Below are positions 23,845-32,327 of a stretch of DNA of 34,641 bases, piece after piece. Positions within the stretch are counted from its first letter, which is position 1. Each line of letters starts with the position of its first letter. The DNA comes from Candidatus Rokuibacteriota bacterium. Lineage in GTDB: Bacteria > Methylomirabilota > Methylomirabilia > Rokubacteriales > CSP1-6. A program made the translations under genes and the position numbers. The stretch spans positions 1 through 34,641 of the forward strand of contig JAUSJX010000175.1 in the NCBI GenBank assembly GCA_030647435.1, read 5' to 3'. The notes beneath the pieces were generated by a model, which was not told where the DNA came from, did no database searches, and was given only the letters and a program-made list of their open reading frames with translations.

Positions 23845-24852
23845 ATGATCGTAACCGATAAGAGGCTGCTCGACATCCTGTGCTGTCCTTCCGATCGCGG
23901 AGAGCTGTCCCTCGTTGCCGCGGAGCCCTCTGAACCGTCCCTTCGCTGCGGCCAGTGTGGACGAAGCTACCCTGTTCACAACGGAATCCCGCGCTTCGTC
24001 TCGGATGACCAGTACACAGCCAATTTCAGCCACGAGTGGAGGCTTCACCGAACCACCCAGCTGGACAGCGCGAGCAGCGCTCTCTCGGAACGCACGTTCG
24101 CCGAGAAGACGGGCTGGACGCCGGATGACGTCCGCGGGCGGCTCGTGCTTGACGTCGGCTGTGGCATGGGTCGTTTCGCCGACGTCGTGCTTCGCTGGGG
24201 CGGTCGCGTCGTCGGCATTGAGCTGAGCTACGCCGTGGACTCGGCCCGGGCGAATCTTGCCCACCACGATGGCTTCACAGCCATCCAGGCGAGCGTCTTC
24301 GAGCTACCGTTTCGGCCAGAGTGTTTCGACCTGATCTACAGCATCGGGGTCCTCAATCACACTCCGGATCCCAGGAAGGCCTTTCATTGCCTGCCGCCAC
24401 TTTTGCGTGCTGGCGGTGAGATCGCCGTCTCTGTGTACTCTCTGCATGCCTACCCTCCCGACGGGATCGAGGAACGGCGCGATCGCGTCCTCCGGAGCGT
24501 CACGACGCGGATGCCGGCGCGTCTTCTCTACGCGCTCTGCCGCGCGGCATGCCTCGTCCGAATCCCGTTCGGGTCCCTGTGGCACATGCTCCTCCCCGGC
24601 TTTGTCTTCCATGGGCTCCCCAAGACGCACAGCTACGATAGCTACGATTGGCGTGTCCTCGACACCTTTAACTGGTACTCACCGCCGTACCAGTTCAAGC
24701 ATTCCTATCCGGAGGTGTTCCATTGGTTCCGGGAGGCCGGACTCGTGGACATTGACCTGCGTGACGTTGAGGTGGCGGTCCGCGGCAGGAAGCGCGCGGT
24801 CGGAACCCCGCAGCTCAGCGAGCCGGCCACATGTACCGAATCGCTGGTATAG
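23845..24852 (+). CDS. Methyltransferase with N-terminal Trm112-like zinc ribbon
   Basis: This 335-residue protein begins with a Trm112p-type zinc ribbon: LDILCCPSDRGEL then LRCGQCGRSYPVHNGIPRFV (cysteines ~13-14 and ~36-39). The class I methyltransferase domain follows from ~95 with LVLDVGCGMGRF (motif I), VVGIELS (motif II acid), FDLIYSIGVLNHTPDP and LLRAGGEIAVSVY. The C-terminal ~120 residues include aromatic, membrane-surface-like helices (LLPGFVFHGLPKTH, FNWYSPPYQFKH). It likely methylates a glycan or lipid-linked intermediate. The zinc ribbon is fused here rather than supplied as a separate protein. Confidence 0.9.
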   Translation: MIVTDKRLLDILCCPSDRGELSLVAAEPSEPSLRCGQCGRSYPVHNGIPRFVSDDQYTANFSHEWRLHRTTQLDSASSALSERTFAEKTGWTPDDVRGRLVLDVGCGMGRFADVVLRWGGRVVGIELSYAVDSARANLAHHDGFTAIQASVFELPFRPECFDLIYSIGVLNHTPDPRKAFHCLPPLLRAGGEIAVSVYSLHAYPPDGIEERRDRVLRSVTTRMPARLLYALCRAACLVRIPFGSLWHMLLPGFVFHGLPKTHSYDSYDWRVLDTFNWYSPPYQFKHSYPEVFHWFREAGLVDIDLRDVEVAVRGRKRAVGTPQLSEPATCTESLV

Positions 24853-24857
24853 TTCTG

Positions 24858-24962
24858 ATGTGGTGGCCGCTCGTCTTTCGTCTCTGGAACCGGCTTCGAA
24901 GGCTGGACTCGGCGCTGGACACTACACTGGTGGCGATGCTCGTCGCGGCCCTCCTGACCTAA
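24858..24962 (+). CDS. Possible 34-residue membrane peptide
   Basis: In the 123-base gap between the methyltransferase and sulfotransferase genes, an ATG at 24858 (6 nt after the stop) opens a 34-codon frame ending TAA at 24962. The peptide begins MWWPLVFRLWNRLRRLD and ends in a hydrophobic stretch (LVAMLVAALL). That amphipathic-then-hydrophobic pattern would suit membrane association. No Shine-Dalgarno is visible. It may be chance; support is position and composition only. Confidence 0.25.
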   Translation: MWWPLVFRLWNRLRRLDSALDTTLVAMLVAALLT

Positions 24963-24975
24963 CCTAATATCAGCG

Positions 24976-25902
24976 ATGCCCACCTGTCTGTACATCGCCT
25001 CTCCCAGTTTCTCGGGCTCTACGCTGCTGGCCATGCTGCTGGGCGGACACCCCTGCGTCGCCACCGTCGGCGAGATGAAGGGCGGGCAGGAGGAGCTTCT
25101 GACCTACGCGTGTTCCTGTGGAGACTTGTTCACCAAATGCAGCTTCTGGGCGCACCTGATTGCCGCGCTCAAGGAGCGCGGCTTCGTTTATGATCTGTCG
25201 GACCGCCACACGATGCCCGCATTCCGCATGCCAGAATCGCCGATCGCCGACCGGTTCATGCGACGGGCGTACGGCAGTCCAGCGTTTGAGTTCCTGAGGA
25301 GCCTCGTCCTCCACTGCTGGCCCGGCTCCATGCGGCGCCTCGAGTATCTGCGACGGTACAACCAGACCTTCATCGAGCTTGTCCTTCAGTTCAACAGCGC
25401 CTCCGTCTTCCTGGATTCCTCAAAGGACCCGATCCGAATCAAGTACCTGGCCGACATTCCCTCCTTGCAGCTCCAAGTGGTGCATCTAGTCCGGGATGGC
25501 CGCGGCGTCGTCAACTCGGCCAGGAAGAACCTCGGGATGCCAGCTCACGAGGCGTCCGTCGAGTGGCGCGAGACGCACCTCGAGATCGAACGGGTCACCA
25601 AGCGGTTTTGCGACGGGCGCGTTCTGCGTCTCAGATACGAGGATCTCTGCACGGATCCGGACGGCGTGCTCACCAGCATCTTCGCATTCATCGGAGTCGT
25701 GGGAACTATCAAAGCCTCTCAGGCCATCGAGCGCAAGATGCATGTGCTCGGGAATCGCCTGCGGCTGAAAGGGGTGCTCCCCATCCGTCTCGACGAGTCC
25801 TGGAGGCATGAGATGTCCGGCAGTGATTTGGCTGCATTCGCCTCCCTCGCGGGGAGCTTGAACAATAAATATGGATACGGAGTGCCCCGTGGCGAGGCGT
25901 AA
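24976..25902 (+). CDS. Sulfotransferase (PAPS-dependent)
   Basis: This 308-residue cytosolic-type sulfotransferase has the 5'-phosphosulfate loop ASPSFSGSTLLAMLL (residues 9-16 core) and the 3'-phosphate-binding block HLVRDGRGVVNSA, with R173 and S181 eight residues apart as in known family members. The intervening region has a Cys-rich stretch (YACSCGDLFTKCSFW) of unknown purpose. It should transfer sulfate from PAPS to a hydroxyl of a glycan or lipid; in this operon a sulfated EPS is the natural guess. No PAPS-synthesis genes lie in the window. Its end overlaps the flippase start by 32 nt. Confidence 0.9.
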   Translation: MPTCLYIASPSFSGSTLLAMLLGGHPCVATVGEMKGGQEELLTYACSCGDLFTKCSFWAHLIAALKERGFVYDLSDRHTMPAFRMPESPIADRFMRRAYGSPAFEFLRSLVLHCWPGSMRRLEYLRRYNQTFIELVLQFNSASVFLDSSKDPIRIKYLADIPSLQLQVVHLVRDGRGVVNSARKNLGMPAHEASVEWRETHLEIERVTKRFCDGRVLRLRYEDLCTDPDGVLTSIFAFIGVVGTIKASQAIERKMHVLGNRLRLKGVLPIRLDESWRHEMSGSDLAAFASLAGSLNNKYGYGVPRGEA

Positions 25903-27487
25903 CTCCGACACGCCGGAAACCGCCGTCGCTTCGGGTGAGCAGGCCCGGGTGGATGTGTTGCCGGCCGCCCCTCTCGATTCCATTGAGGTGGCATCGGGAC
26001 TTCTCCGCAGCACTATTTGGAACTGGGCGGGCGAGTTCGTCATGGTGGTGAGCGGTTTCGTTCTGCCGCGACTCATCAACCAACGGATGAGTCAGGAAGA
26101 ACTTGGCATTTGGGACTTCGGGTGGTCCATTCGATCGTATGTTGCACTCGCCTTCGGGCCGCTGGGAACCGGCGCCAACCATTACTTCGCGCGCTACGCA
26201 TCGAGTGAGCAGTGGCCAGAGATCAGCCGCACGCTTGGCGCGATGCTCGCACTGGTCATGTACGCATCACTAGGTGCGGGCCTGTTCACCCTCGGACTTG
26301 CTTACTTCACGCCCCGGTTGGTCAACACGGCCTCAATACTCCTCATTGGCGACGCACGGAGCCTGGTCCTCTCCATGGGGCTTACTTCCTGCATCAGCAT
26401 TCTAGCTGTCGTCTTCGGCGGCATCATCGCGGGGCGCGAGCGGTTCGACGTTCTGAATCTCATCGACGGCTTCAGCGACGTTCTTTTGGTCGTGGCTGTT
26501 CTCGCGTCCGTGCTCTCAGGCGCCGGACTCAAGGTGATGGGCTTCTGCGTGTTGGCGCGTGAGTTGCTGAACGGCCTCGCCAAATACTGGTGCGCCGGGA
26601 AGATTGCTCCGCAGGTGAGTATCCGTCCACGTTGGGTCGATCGATCGATGTTCCGCGAGATCTTCGGATACAGTGCCAAGACGATGATGCATATTTGCGC
26701 GGATCTGCTGCAGATCACTCCCTTGGTTGTCGTCACAGTCATCGGGCCCGCCGCTCTGGCACTTTACTCGAGACCGCGCGCACTGATCCAGGTTACCACT
26801 CGCTTCCTTATGGCGTTCACGCGTGTTCTTGTACCCGTCGCTAGCGCCTTCCACGGTAAGCAGGACCGCCAGGAATTGGGCGAACTGCTCGTCCGCTCTA
26901 CCCGATACGTGATGTTCCTGGCTCTGCCGCCGGTGCTGGTGATGCTGATCCTGGGGCAGGCACTACTGCGCGTCTGGATGGGGGACCGGTCCTACGCAGA
27001 CAACCACGTCCTCCTCATCCTAGTCCTCGGATACCTCCCGTTGTTCGCGCAGCAGGCTACGTCCTTCATCCTGTTCGGATTGGCTTCCCACGGGTTGACC
27101 GGCGCTGCGTCCCTGAGCGGCTCCCTTCTAGGTGCCGGCCTCAGCATTCTCTTCGTCGGAATGCTCGGCTGGGGAATCGACGGAGCGGCGCTGGCCGCGG
27201 CCATCCCCATCTTCGTTGTCAACCTCTGCGTACTTCCGTATGCCGGATGTCGGGCGGTCCACATTCCTCTTCTCCGCTACGTGCGCGACTCGATCGTCTC
27301 CCCCTTGTTCTCGGTGATACCGTTCGCGGCGGTGCTCCTTACAGTTCGATTGTCCTTCCCGGGCAAACCCACAGCCCAACTCCTGGTCGGCTTGTTTGCT
27401 GGCTCATTAGTCTTGGCCCCCGTCTATTGGCACACGCTCGTGCCGGTCGACTTGAAGCAGCGAATTTCGAGACGGTTTCTCCTGTGA
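25871..27487 (+). CDS. Wzx-like flippase (MOP/oligosaccharide transporter family)
   Basis: This 538-residue protein has about 12-14 transmembrane helices, with the first after ~45 polar residues (STIWNWAGEFVMVVSGFVLPRLI). It has the Wzx look: a helical pair with GIWDFGWSIRSY, a central loop with RPRALIQVTTRFL and VASAFHGK, and a terminal helix pair ending near 525. It should flip the undecaprenyl-linked repeat unit to the periplasm for the Wzy-like polymerase. The ATG at 25871 lies inside the sulfotransferase end (32-nt overlap); the extra N-terminal polar tail makes a later start possible, though none has a better site. Confidence 0.9.
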   Translation: MDTECPVARRNSDTPETAVASGEQARVDVLPAAPLDSIEVASGLLRSTIWNWAGEFVMVVSGFVLPRLINQRMSQEELGIWDFGWSIRSYVALAFGPLGTGANHYFARYASSEQWPEISRTLGAMLALVMYASLGAGLFTLGLAYFTPRLVNTASILLIGDARSLVLSMGLTSCISILAVVFGGIIAGRERFDVLNLIDGFSDVLLVVAVLASVLSGAGLKVMGFCVLARELLNGLAKYWCAGKIAPQVSIRPRWVDRSMFREIFGYSAKTMMHICADLLQITPLVVVTVIGPAALALYSRPRALIQVTTRFLMAFTRVLVPVASAFHGKQDRQELGELLVRSTRYVMFLALPPVLVMLILGQALLRVWMGDRSYADNHVLLILVLGYLPLFAQQATSFILFGLASHGLTGAASLSGSLLGAGLSILFVGMLGWGIDGAALAAAIPIFVVNLCVLPYAGCRAVHIPLLRYVRDSIVSPLFSVIPFAAVLLTVRLSFPGKPTAQLLVGLFAGSLVLAPVYWHTLVPVDLKQRISRRFLL

Positions 27488-28776
27488 CCGGTACCGGCTT
27501 TCGTTGCGGCGCGGATTCCAGCGAGCGGGGTAGTCCGCCGGCACCCCCCGAAGCTCCTCCGCCATGTTGCAAGACCGCGCTGCCGCCGGTGTCCGGCCGC
27601 GCCTCGATATGTTTTGTCGCCCCGAACGCCTACTCCGCGCTCTCCGGGCGAGGCGATGTAGCCCACATCGGCGGAGCCGAGCGACAGCAGGTCCTCCTCG
27701 CCAAGGAATTGGTCCAGCGAGGATACCGCGTCAGCTTTGTCGTCCTCGATCACGGCCAGCCCGACGCTGAGGACATCCATGGAATCCACGTCTTCAAGTG
27801 TTACAGAGTCGATGTCGGTATGCGCGGGTTGCGTTTCTTTCATCCTCGTCTCACCGGCTTGTGGAATGCCATGAAGCGTGCCGATTCCGACGTCTACTAT
27901 CAGCGCGGAGCCGAGTCTGAAACTGGGCTGGCCGGTCACTGGTGCCGGCGGCATACGCGCGGTTTCATTTTTTCGTTCGCCAACGAGATGACATGCACCC
28001 TGCTGTCGCCATTTCCCGCCACTGGCCCCAAGGAGCGCTGGCTGTTTCGCCATGGCCTCCGCCAAGCAGATGCCGTCGTCGCGCAGACATCTCGCCAACA
28101 GCGCATTCTATGTGAGACATTCGGCCTGTCGAGCACCGTGATACGAAGCTGCTGCGAATGGTCGCCAGAGGTAACACGAATTGCGCAATCCGCGTCCTAC
28201 GATCCGGCGCCCGGTCCCGTCCTCTGGGTCGGTCGGTTGAGCGAAGTGAAGCGACCGGATTGGGTGATCCGGCTCGCCGCGGACCTCCCGGAGTGTCGCT
28301 TCGACCTCGTTGGGCAATCCAACGTCGCCTCTCAATATGGACGGACACTCGCCGGTCAGATCCAGTCACTGGCCAACATCCGCTGGCATGGCTACGTCCC
28401 GCATCATCTGATGAAAGCACTCTATCGCGAGTGCCGATTGCTCCTCTGTACCTCGGAATCGGAAGGTTTCCCGAACGTCTTCCTTGAAGCCTGGGCATGG
28501 GGCAAACCAGTGCTCACGTCTGTAGACCCTGACGACGTGGTCGCCAAATTCCAGCTCGGTTACGTCGAAACCGACTATGTAGCGCTGAAACGACGTCTAA
28601 TGGCGTCGCTATCAGAGTCCGCGATGTGGCGGGCAGCGGGCCGTCGGGGTCAGGACTACATCCGTGAACACCATAGCACTTCTGCCGTGGTGAACGCCTT
28701 GGAGGGCGTGGTTCAGCGGTGTCATGAGTCGGTTCGTGCCCGCCGAGCGGCAGCGACGATCGCCTCTGGACCGTGA
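27484..28776 (+). CDS. GT4-family glycosyltransferase
   Basis: This 430-residue enzyme starts at GTG 27484, whose GTGA overlaps the flippase stop; longer in-frame readings would run through the flippase gene and are rejected. After ~40 low-complexity residues the GT-B core begins with ASICFVAPNAYSAL and HIGGAERQQVLLAKEL. The C-terminal half has GPVLWVGRLSEVKRPDW and E-x7-E (E327 to E335 in SESEGFPNVFLEAWAWG). The acceptor side includes YYQRGAESETGLAG. It adds a sugar to the growing repeat unit. Donor and position are unknown. Confidence 0.9.
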   Translation: MTGTGFRCGADSSERGSPPAPPEAPPPCCKTALPPVSGRASICFVAPNAYSALSGRGDVAHIGGAERQQVLLAKELVQRGYRVSFVVLDHGQPDAEDIHGIHVFKCYRVDVGMRGLRFFHPRLTGLWNAMKRADSDVYYQRGAESETGLAGHWCRRHTRGFIFSFANEMTCTLLSPFPATGPKERWLFRHGLRQADAVVAQTSRQQRILCETFGLSSTVIRSCCEWSPEVTRIAQSASYDPAPGPVLWVGRLSEVKRPDWVIRLAADLPECRFDLVGQSNVASQYGRTLAGQIQSLANIRWHGYVPHHLMKALYRECRLLLCTSESEGFPNVFLEAWAWGKPVLTSVDPDDVVAKFQLGYVETDYVALKRRLMASLSESAMWRAAGRRGQDYIREHHSTSAVVNALEGVVQRCHESVRARRAAATIASGP

Positions 28777-29432
28777 TGTTCAGCGAACTGAACGCTGAAC
28801 TCAAGCAATACAGCCGCTTCTGCTATCAGGGGCGGCCGGTCTGGCGCGTTCTCGCGCGCATCCTCTACGTGCACCCGGCAGCACTGGCTGTCATCTGGTA
28901 CCGCGTCGGATCCGCCGCCCGGCGGATCCGGGTTCCGTTCGTACGGCAATTGTCGCAACTCGTCTATCTGATCGGTATGCCTTTCGTTCGGATCTATTCC
29001 GGCGTCCAGATTAAGCCACAGACCAAGATCGACCCTGGTCTCACCATCCTCCATTTTGGTGGTATCCTCATCACGCGCGACTGCACGATTGGGGCTAATT
29101 GCCTCCTGTACCACAACGTCAGTATCGTAACGATGCGCAGTCAGCGCGGCGCGACAATTGGAAATCACTTCTATGCTGGAACGGACGCCACGATTCTTGG
29201 CACCCTTTCCATCGAAGACAACGTAACGGTCGGAGCCGGCGCAGTGGTCACGAAATCCGTCCCGAAGGATGCAGTCGTGGCCGGCGTGCCTGCTCGGATT
29301 CTCCGCTTTTGGGAGCCCTCGGAGGACGCTTCCGAGAATCAAACACTGCCGAATCGCTCCCCTGAATGGCTTACGTATCAAACTGACACTGCTCGGGCTG
29401 AGCGTCAGCCTACCACGAGGCGAAAAGCATGA
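28776..29432 (+). CDS. Serine-acetyltransferase-like hexapeptide O-acetyltransferase
   Basis: This ~218-residue protein has an N-terminal helical region (FSELNAELKQYSRF, ARILYVHPAALAVIWYRVGSAA) as in serine O-acetyltransferase CysE relatives, then a left-handed beta-helix built of hexapeptide repeats: GVQIKPQTKIDPGLTILHFG, ITRDCTIGANCLLYHNVSIV and the closing VTVGAGAVVTKSVPKDAVVA. The likely catalytic His is in LTILHFGG. Expected reaction is acetyl-CoA-dependent O-acetylation of a sugar. ATG 28776 shares one base with the previous stop (TGATG); a GTG at 28773 would give one more residue. The C-terminal ~35 residues are polar and probably disordered. Confidence 0.9.
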   Translation: MFSELNAELKQYSRFCYQGRPVWRVLARILYVHPAALAVIWYRVGSAARRIRVPFVRQLSQLVYLIGMPFVRIYSGVQIKPQTKIDPGLTILHFGGILITRDCTIGANCLLYHNVSIVTMRSQRGATIGNHFYAGTDATILGTLSIEDNVTVGAGAVVTKSVPKDAVVAGVPARILRFWEPSEDASENQTLPNRSPEWLTYQTDTARAERQPTTRRKA

Positions 29433-31639
29433 AGCAGATCGCGCAGTACCAGGACGGGCGACACGAGGTGCGCGAGGTACCGATGCCGATGCCACCGCCA
29501 GGCGGCGTGCTCGTCCGAACGACCCACTCGGTGATCAGCGCTGGCACGGAGAAGATGAAGGTCATGCAAGCCAGCATGAACCTCATTCAGAAAGCCAGGG
29601 CACGTCCGGATCAAGTGCGCAAGGTGCTCGACACTGCCAGGAACCTCGGATGGCGCAGCGCGCTCCAAAAAGTCCGAAATCGCTTGGAGTCTCCCGCGCC
29701 GCTCGGCTACAGCGCCGCCGGCGTTGTGGTTGACTTGGATAAGGCGAATACTCGATTTCGTGTCGGCGACCGTGTCGCCTGTGCTGGGGCAGAATGCGCC
29801 TTCCACGCCGAGTATCTCGCCATGCCGGATCTCCTCCTTGCGCCGGTTCCCGATGAAGTGGAGAACTGGAGGGCCGCGTACACAACCATCTGCGCCATCG
29901 CGCTACACGCGGTCCGACAGACCGCGCCAAATCTCGGCGATCGCGTTCTGGTGACCGGACAAGGTCTGGTAGGGCTGTTGGTGACCAATATGCTGGCCCT
30001 CGCGGGCGCCCGGGTGATCGCAGTTGACGTACAAACGTCTCGCCGTCCCATCTCCGCGGCCATGGGGGCCGAACGAGTCGTCATACTGGGTGCGCAGCGC
30101 CTCCTCGATGAGGTTCGTGACTGGACCCAAGGCTACGGCGTCGACGCCGCCGTCATTTGCGCAGCTTCCAACTCCAGCGCGCCCGTCGAGCAGGCGGCGG
30201 AGGCATTGCGAGACCGGGGGCGTGTCGTCAGTGTAGGCATGACCCGCATGGACCTGCCGTGGAGGATCTTCTACGAAAAGGAGCTGGACGTCCGATTTTC
30301 TCGTTCCTATGGTCCTGGCCGCTACGACGCCACCTACGAGTGGGCCGGATGCGACTATCCAATCGGGTACGTCCGCTGGACGGAGCAGCGGAACTTCGAG
30401 GCTTGCCTCAATCTGATGGCACGTGGCCGCATCAATCTCGAAGCCATCACGACCCGTCGCGTCGCGTTCCTTGATGCCGCCAAGGTGTATGAAGACCTCA
30501 AAAAGGGATCCAGTGATATCGGCGTCGTGCTGGAATACTCAACGGATGAACGGACGCTAGCGCAGTCTTCAGGCCCGACGACCCTCCCGGCCGATCCTTC
30601 TCCTATTACCGCCCATCCGGTCGCACGCCTAACGCAGCCGGTCACCAGCCTCAACGTCATCGGCGCAGGTAACTTCGCGCGGACCATGCTCCTGCCCCAT
30701 CTCAAGGGCCGGATCTCTTTCGGCACGGTCGTGAACCAGACAGCGCTCAGCGCAACCCACGTCAAGACAAAGTTCGGCTTCCAGAGGGCGGCGACTGATG
30801 TCTCGGACGCGTTCACCGCTGGTACATCTTCCGCGGTCTTGATCGCAACGCGCCATCACCTGCATGCCCCCCTGGTCAAGACCGCGTTACTCGCGCATCG
30901 CCACGTGTTCGTCGAGAAGCCTCTTTGTCTGACGCCGAACGAGCTCCAGGAGATCGACGCAGCTCTCTCGCACAGTCACGGCAGTCTCCAGGTAGGCTTC
31001 AATCGACGCTTTGCACCCGCGACCGTCGAGTTGAAGCGCCGACTCGCCGACACGCCGGGGCCCAAGACAGCCGTCTATCGGGTCCTTCCGGGCCCGCTCG
31101 ATCCGCACCACTGGTACGCGAACTATTCTGAGAGTGGCGGGCGCGTCGTCGGTGAGGTCTGCCATTTCCTCGATTACTTCTGTTTTCTCTTCGCGGCGAA
31201 GCCCACGCGTATCAGCGCTCAGTCGATTCGGCCGGTCACCGGCGCTCTCCCCTTCCCGGACAGCATCGCGGCGCAGATCGAGTTCGCAGATAGGTCCTGT
31301 GGACAGCTGATCTACTCGGCCGAGGGGGATCCGGCCTTCCCGAAGGAGACCCTCACCGTCTTCGCATCTGGTTTCGTCGCAGAGCTCACTAACTTTCAAA
31401 GACTGATTCTCTACTCGAATCGTCGGAGACGGAAACTGTCCTACTCCTCGAAGGGGCATGCGGAGCAGATGGGCGCCTGGCTCGCCTTCCTCAGCGGCGA
31501 GGCCGAACATCCGTTGCCGTACAACCAATCGAGAACTAGCACCTTTCTGACCTTCGCTGCGCTAGAGTCAATACGACGCGGCTGCGCGGTCGATCCCACC
31601 GCGCCCTTCCTCCTCGATCCGCCAGCCTCCAGCTCGTAG
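29429..31639 (+). CDS. Bi-domain oxidoreductase (MDR dehydrogenase fused to Gfo/Idh/MocA)
   Basis: This 736-residue protein joins two dehydrogenases. Residues ~1-365 are a medium-chain dehydrogenase/reductase with SVISAGTEKMKV, PLGYSAAGVV, DRVLVTGQGLVGLLVTNMLA (nucleotide site) and YGPGRYDATYEWAG, typical of this bi-domain family. After a Pro/Thr-rich linker (~366-405), residues ~406-736 are a Gfo/Idh/MocA enzyme: LNVIGAGNFARTMLLPHL, then VFVEKPLCLT with catalytic K497, and GRVVGEVCHFLDYFCFL. Such fusions sit in polysaccharide loci and probably oxidise or epimerise a nucleotide sugar or lipid-linked sugar; the substrate is not established. It overlaps the acetyltransferase gene by ATGA. Confidence 0.92.
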   Translation: MKQIAQYQDGRHEVREVPMPMPPPGGVLVRTTHSVISAGTEKMKVMQASMNLIQKARARPDQVRKVLDTARNLGWRSALQKVRNRLESPAPLGYSAAGVVVDLDKANTRFRVGDRVACAGAECAFHAEYLAMPDLLLAPVPDEVENWRAAYTTICAIALHAVRQTAPNLGDRVLVTGQGLVGLLVTNMLALAGARVIAVDVQTSRRPISAAMGAERVVILGAQRLLDEVRDWTQGYGVDAAVICAASNSSAPVEQAAEALRDRGRVVSVGMTRMDLPWRIFYEKELDVRFSRSYGPGRYDATYEWAGCDYPIGYVRWTEQRNFEACLNLMARGRINLEAITTRRVAFLDAAKVYEDLKKGSSDIGVVLEYSTDERTLAQSSGPTTLPADPSPITAHPVARLTQPVTSLNVIGAGNFARTMLLPHLKGRISFGTVVNQTALSATHVKTKFGFQRAATDVSDAFTAGTSSAVLIATRHHLHAPLVKTALLAHRHVFVEKPLCLTPNELQEIDAALSHSHGSLQVGFNRRFAPATVELKRRLADTPGPKTAVYRVLPGPLDPHHWYANYSESGGRVVGEVCHFLDYFCFLFAAKPTRISAQSIRPVTGALPFPDSIAAQIEFADRSCGQLIYSAEGDPAFPKETLTVFASGFVAELTNFQRLILYSNRRRRKLSYSSKGHAEQMGAWLAFLSGEAEHPLPYNQSRTSTFLTFAALESIRRGCAVDPTAPFLLDPPASSS

Positions 31640-31668
31640 GCGCATGACATGTGTGAAATCTGTTAGAT

Positions 31669-31731
31669 ATGTATCGCGATGCCGCAATTGCCCTACGCAC
31701 ACAACCCGAGGACTTCGCACGCGGATCATGA
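31669..31731 (+). CDS. Possible 20-residue leader peptide coupled to the next gene
   Basis: ATG at 31669 opens a 20-codon frame (MYRDAAIALRTQPEDFARGS) ending in TGA at 31729-31731, which overlaps the ATG at 31728 as ATGA, the same coupling used along the operon. There is no clear Shine-Dalgarno. It could be a leader that couples translation, or a frameshifted 5' end of the GNAT-like gene. Evidence is the overlap alone. Confidence 0.3.
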   Translation: MYRDAAIALRTQPEDFARGS

Positions 31732-32327
31732 ACGTCGACCAGATTTCTGAACTGGTTCAGGTCACGGAAAACCCGGCCGGGCTTCAGCAGCTTTTTGATC
31801 CGAGGTCGATCTGCGTCGCGGCCGAAGCGCCGGACGGTCAGATCGGCCCGATGGCATGGGCTTGGCTCGGGCCGGGCGATTGCCCAGTCGACGCCAAGTA
31901 TCGCCATGGAGTTCGATGGCGACTTTGCGCCGATGAGGCGTGGCTGCACAATGGCGAGACCTCACTAGCCCTGCGCCGGACGAGGGTCTATCTTGCCGCT
32001 TACCGCACTCTCCTGGAAGAGCTGGCCCGGCGCGGCGATCGGCGATGTTATGGACAAACCTCGGCGAGGAATCCCGAGTCGATTCTGGTCCATTTGCGGC
32101 TGGGACTCAACCCATTCGCGGAGATCTCCTATCGCCGAGTTGCCCTGATCGGCATATATCGCCTGCGCCACGATGAGACAAGGCGCCAGATCTGCACCCT
32201 GCGTCCGGCACTGAAGATTTCGCCCTACGATTGGCTCGGCTCGGTTCTGACGGAAGCGATACCCGTCCCAAGCGATAATGCACCAAGCTCGCCCAAAACT
32301 ACCACCCCAGGAGGGCCCCCCTCATGA
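31728..32327 (+). CDS. GNAT-like acyltransferase, weakly assigned
   Basis: This ~199-residue protein looks like a divergent GNAT-fold acyltransferase. The central strand-loop (RLCADEAWLHN), an Arg-rich helix (LALRRTRVYLAAYRTLLEELARRG) and the typical late GNAT block (SARNPESILVHLRLGLNPFAEISYRRV, where a helix ending in LGLNPF precedes the last strands) support this. No clear Gln/Arg-x-x-Gly-x-Gly/Ala acetyl-CoA loop is visible, so CoA use is uncertain. ATG 31728 is preferred because the 28 residues read from ATG 31644 look non-native (Cys/Thr/Arg-rich). The Shine-Dalgarno for the next gene lies within its 3' end, and their ends overlap (ATGA). Confidence 0.65.
   Translation: MNVDQISELVQVTENPAGLQQLFDPRSICVAAEAPDGQIGPMAWAWLGPGDCPVDAKYRHGVRWRLCADEAWLHNGETSLALRRTRVYLAAYRTLLEELARRGDRRCYGQTSARNPESILVHLRLGLNPFAEISYRRVALIGIYRLRHDETRRQICTLRPALKISPYDWLGSVLTEAIPVPSDNAPSSPKTTTPGGPPS
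32309..32314 (+). promoter_or_regulatory. Strong Shine-Dalgarno for the polysaccharide deacetylase
   Basis: AGGAGG lies 9 nt before the ATG at 32324, inside the end of the preceding gene. With the ATGA overlap it supports efficient re-initiation. Confidence 0.65.

Noticed and set aside
29268-29733. Open frames on other strands inside known genes, many over 100 codons
   Set aside because: High GC creates long antisense and shifted frames; these lack family motifs and overlap well-supported genes fully.
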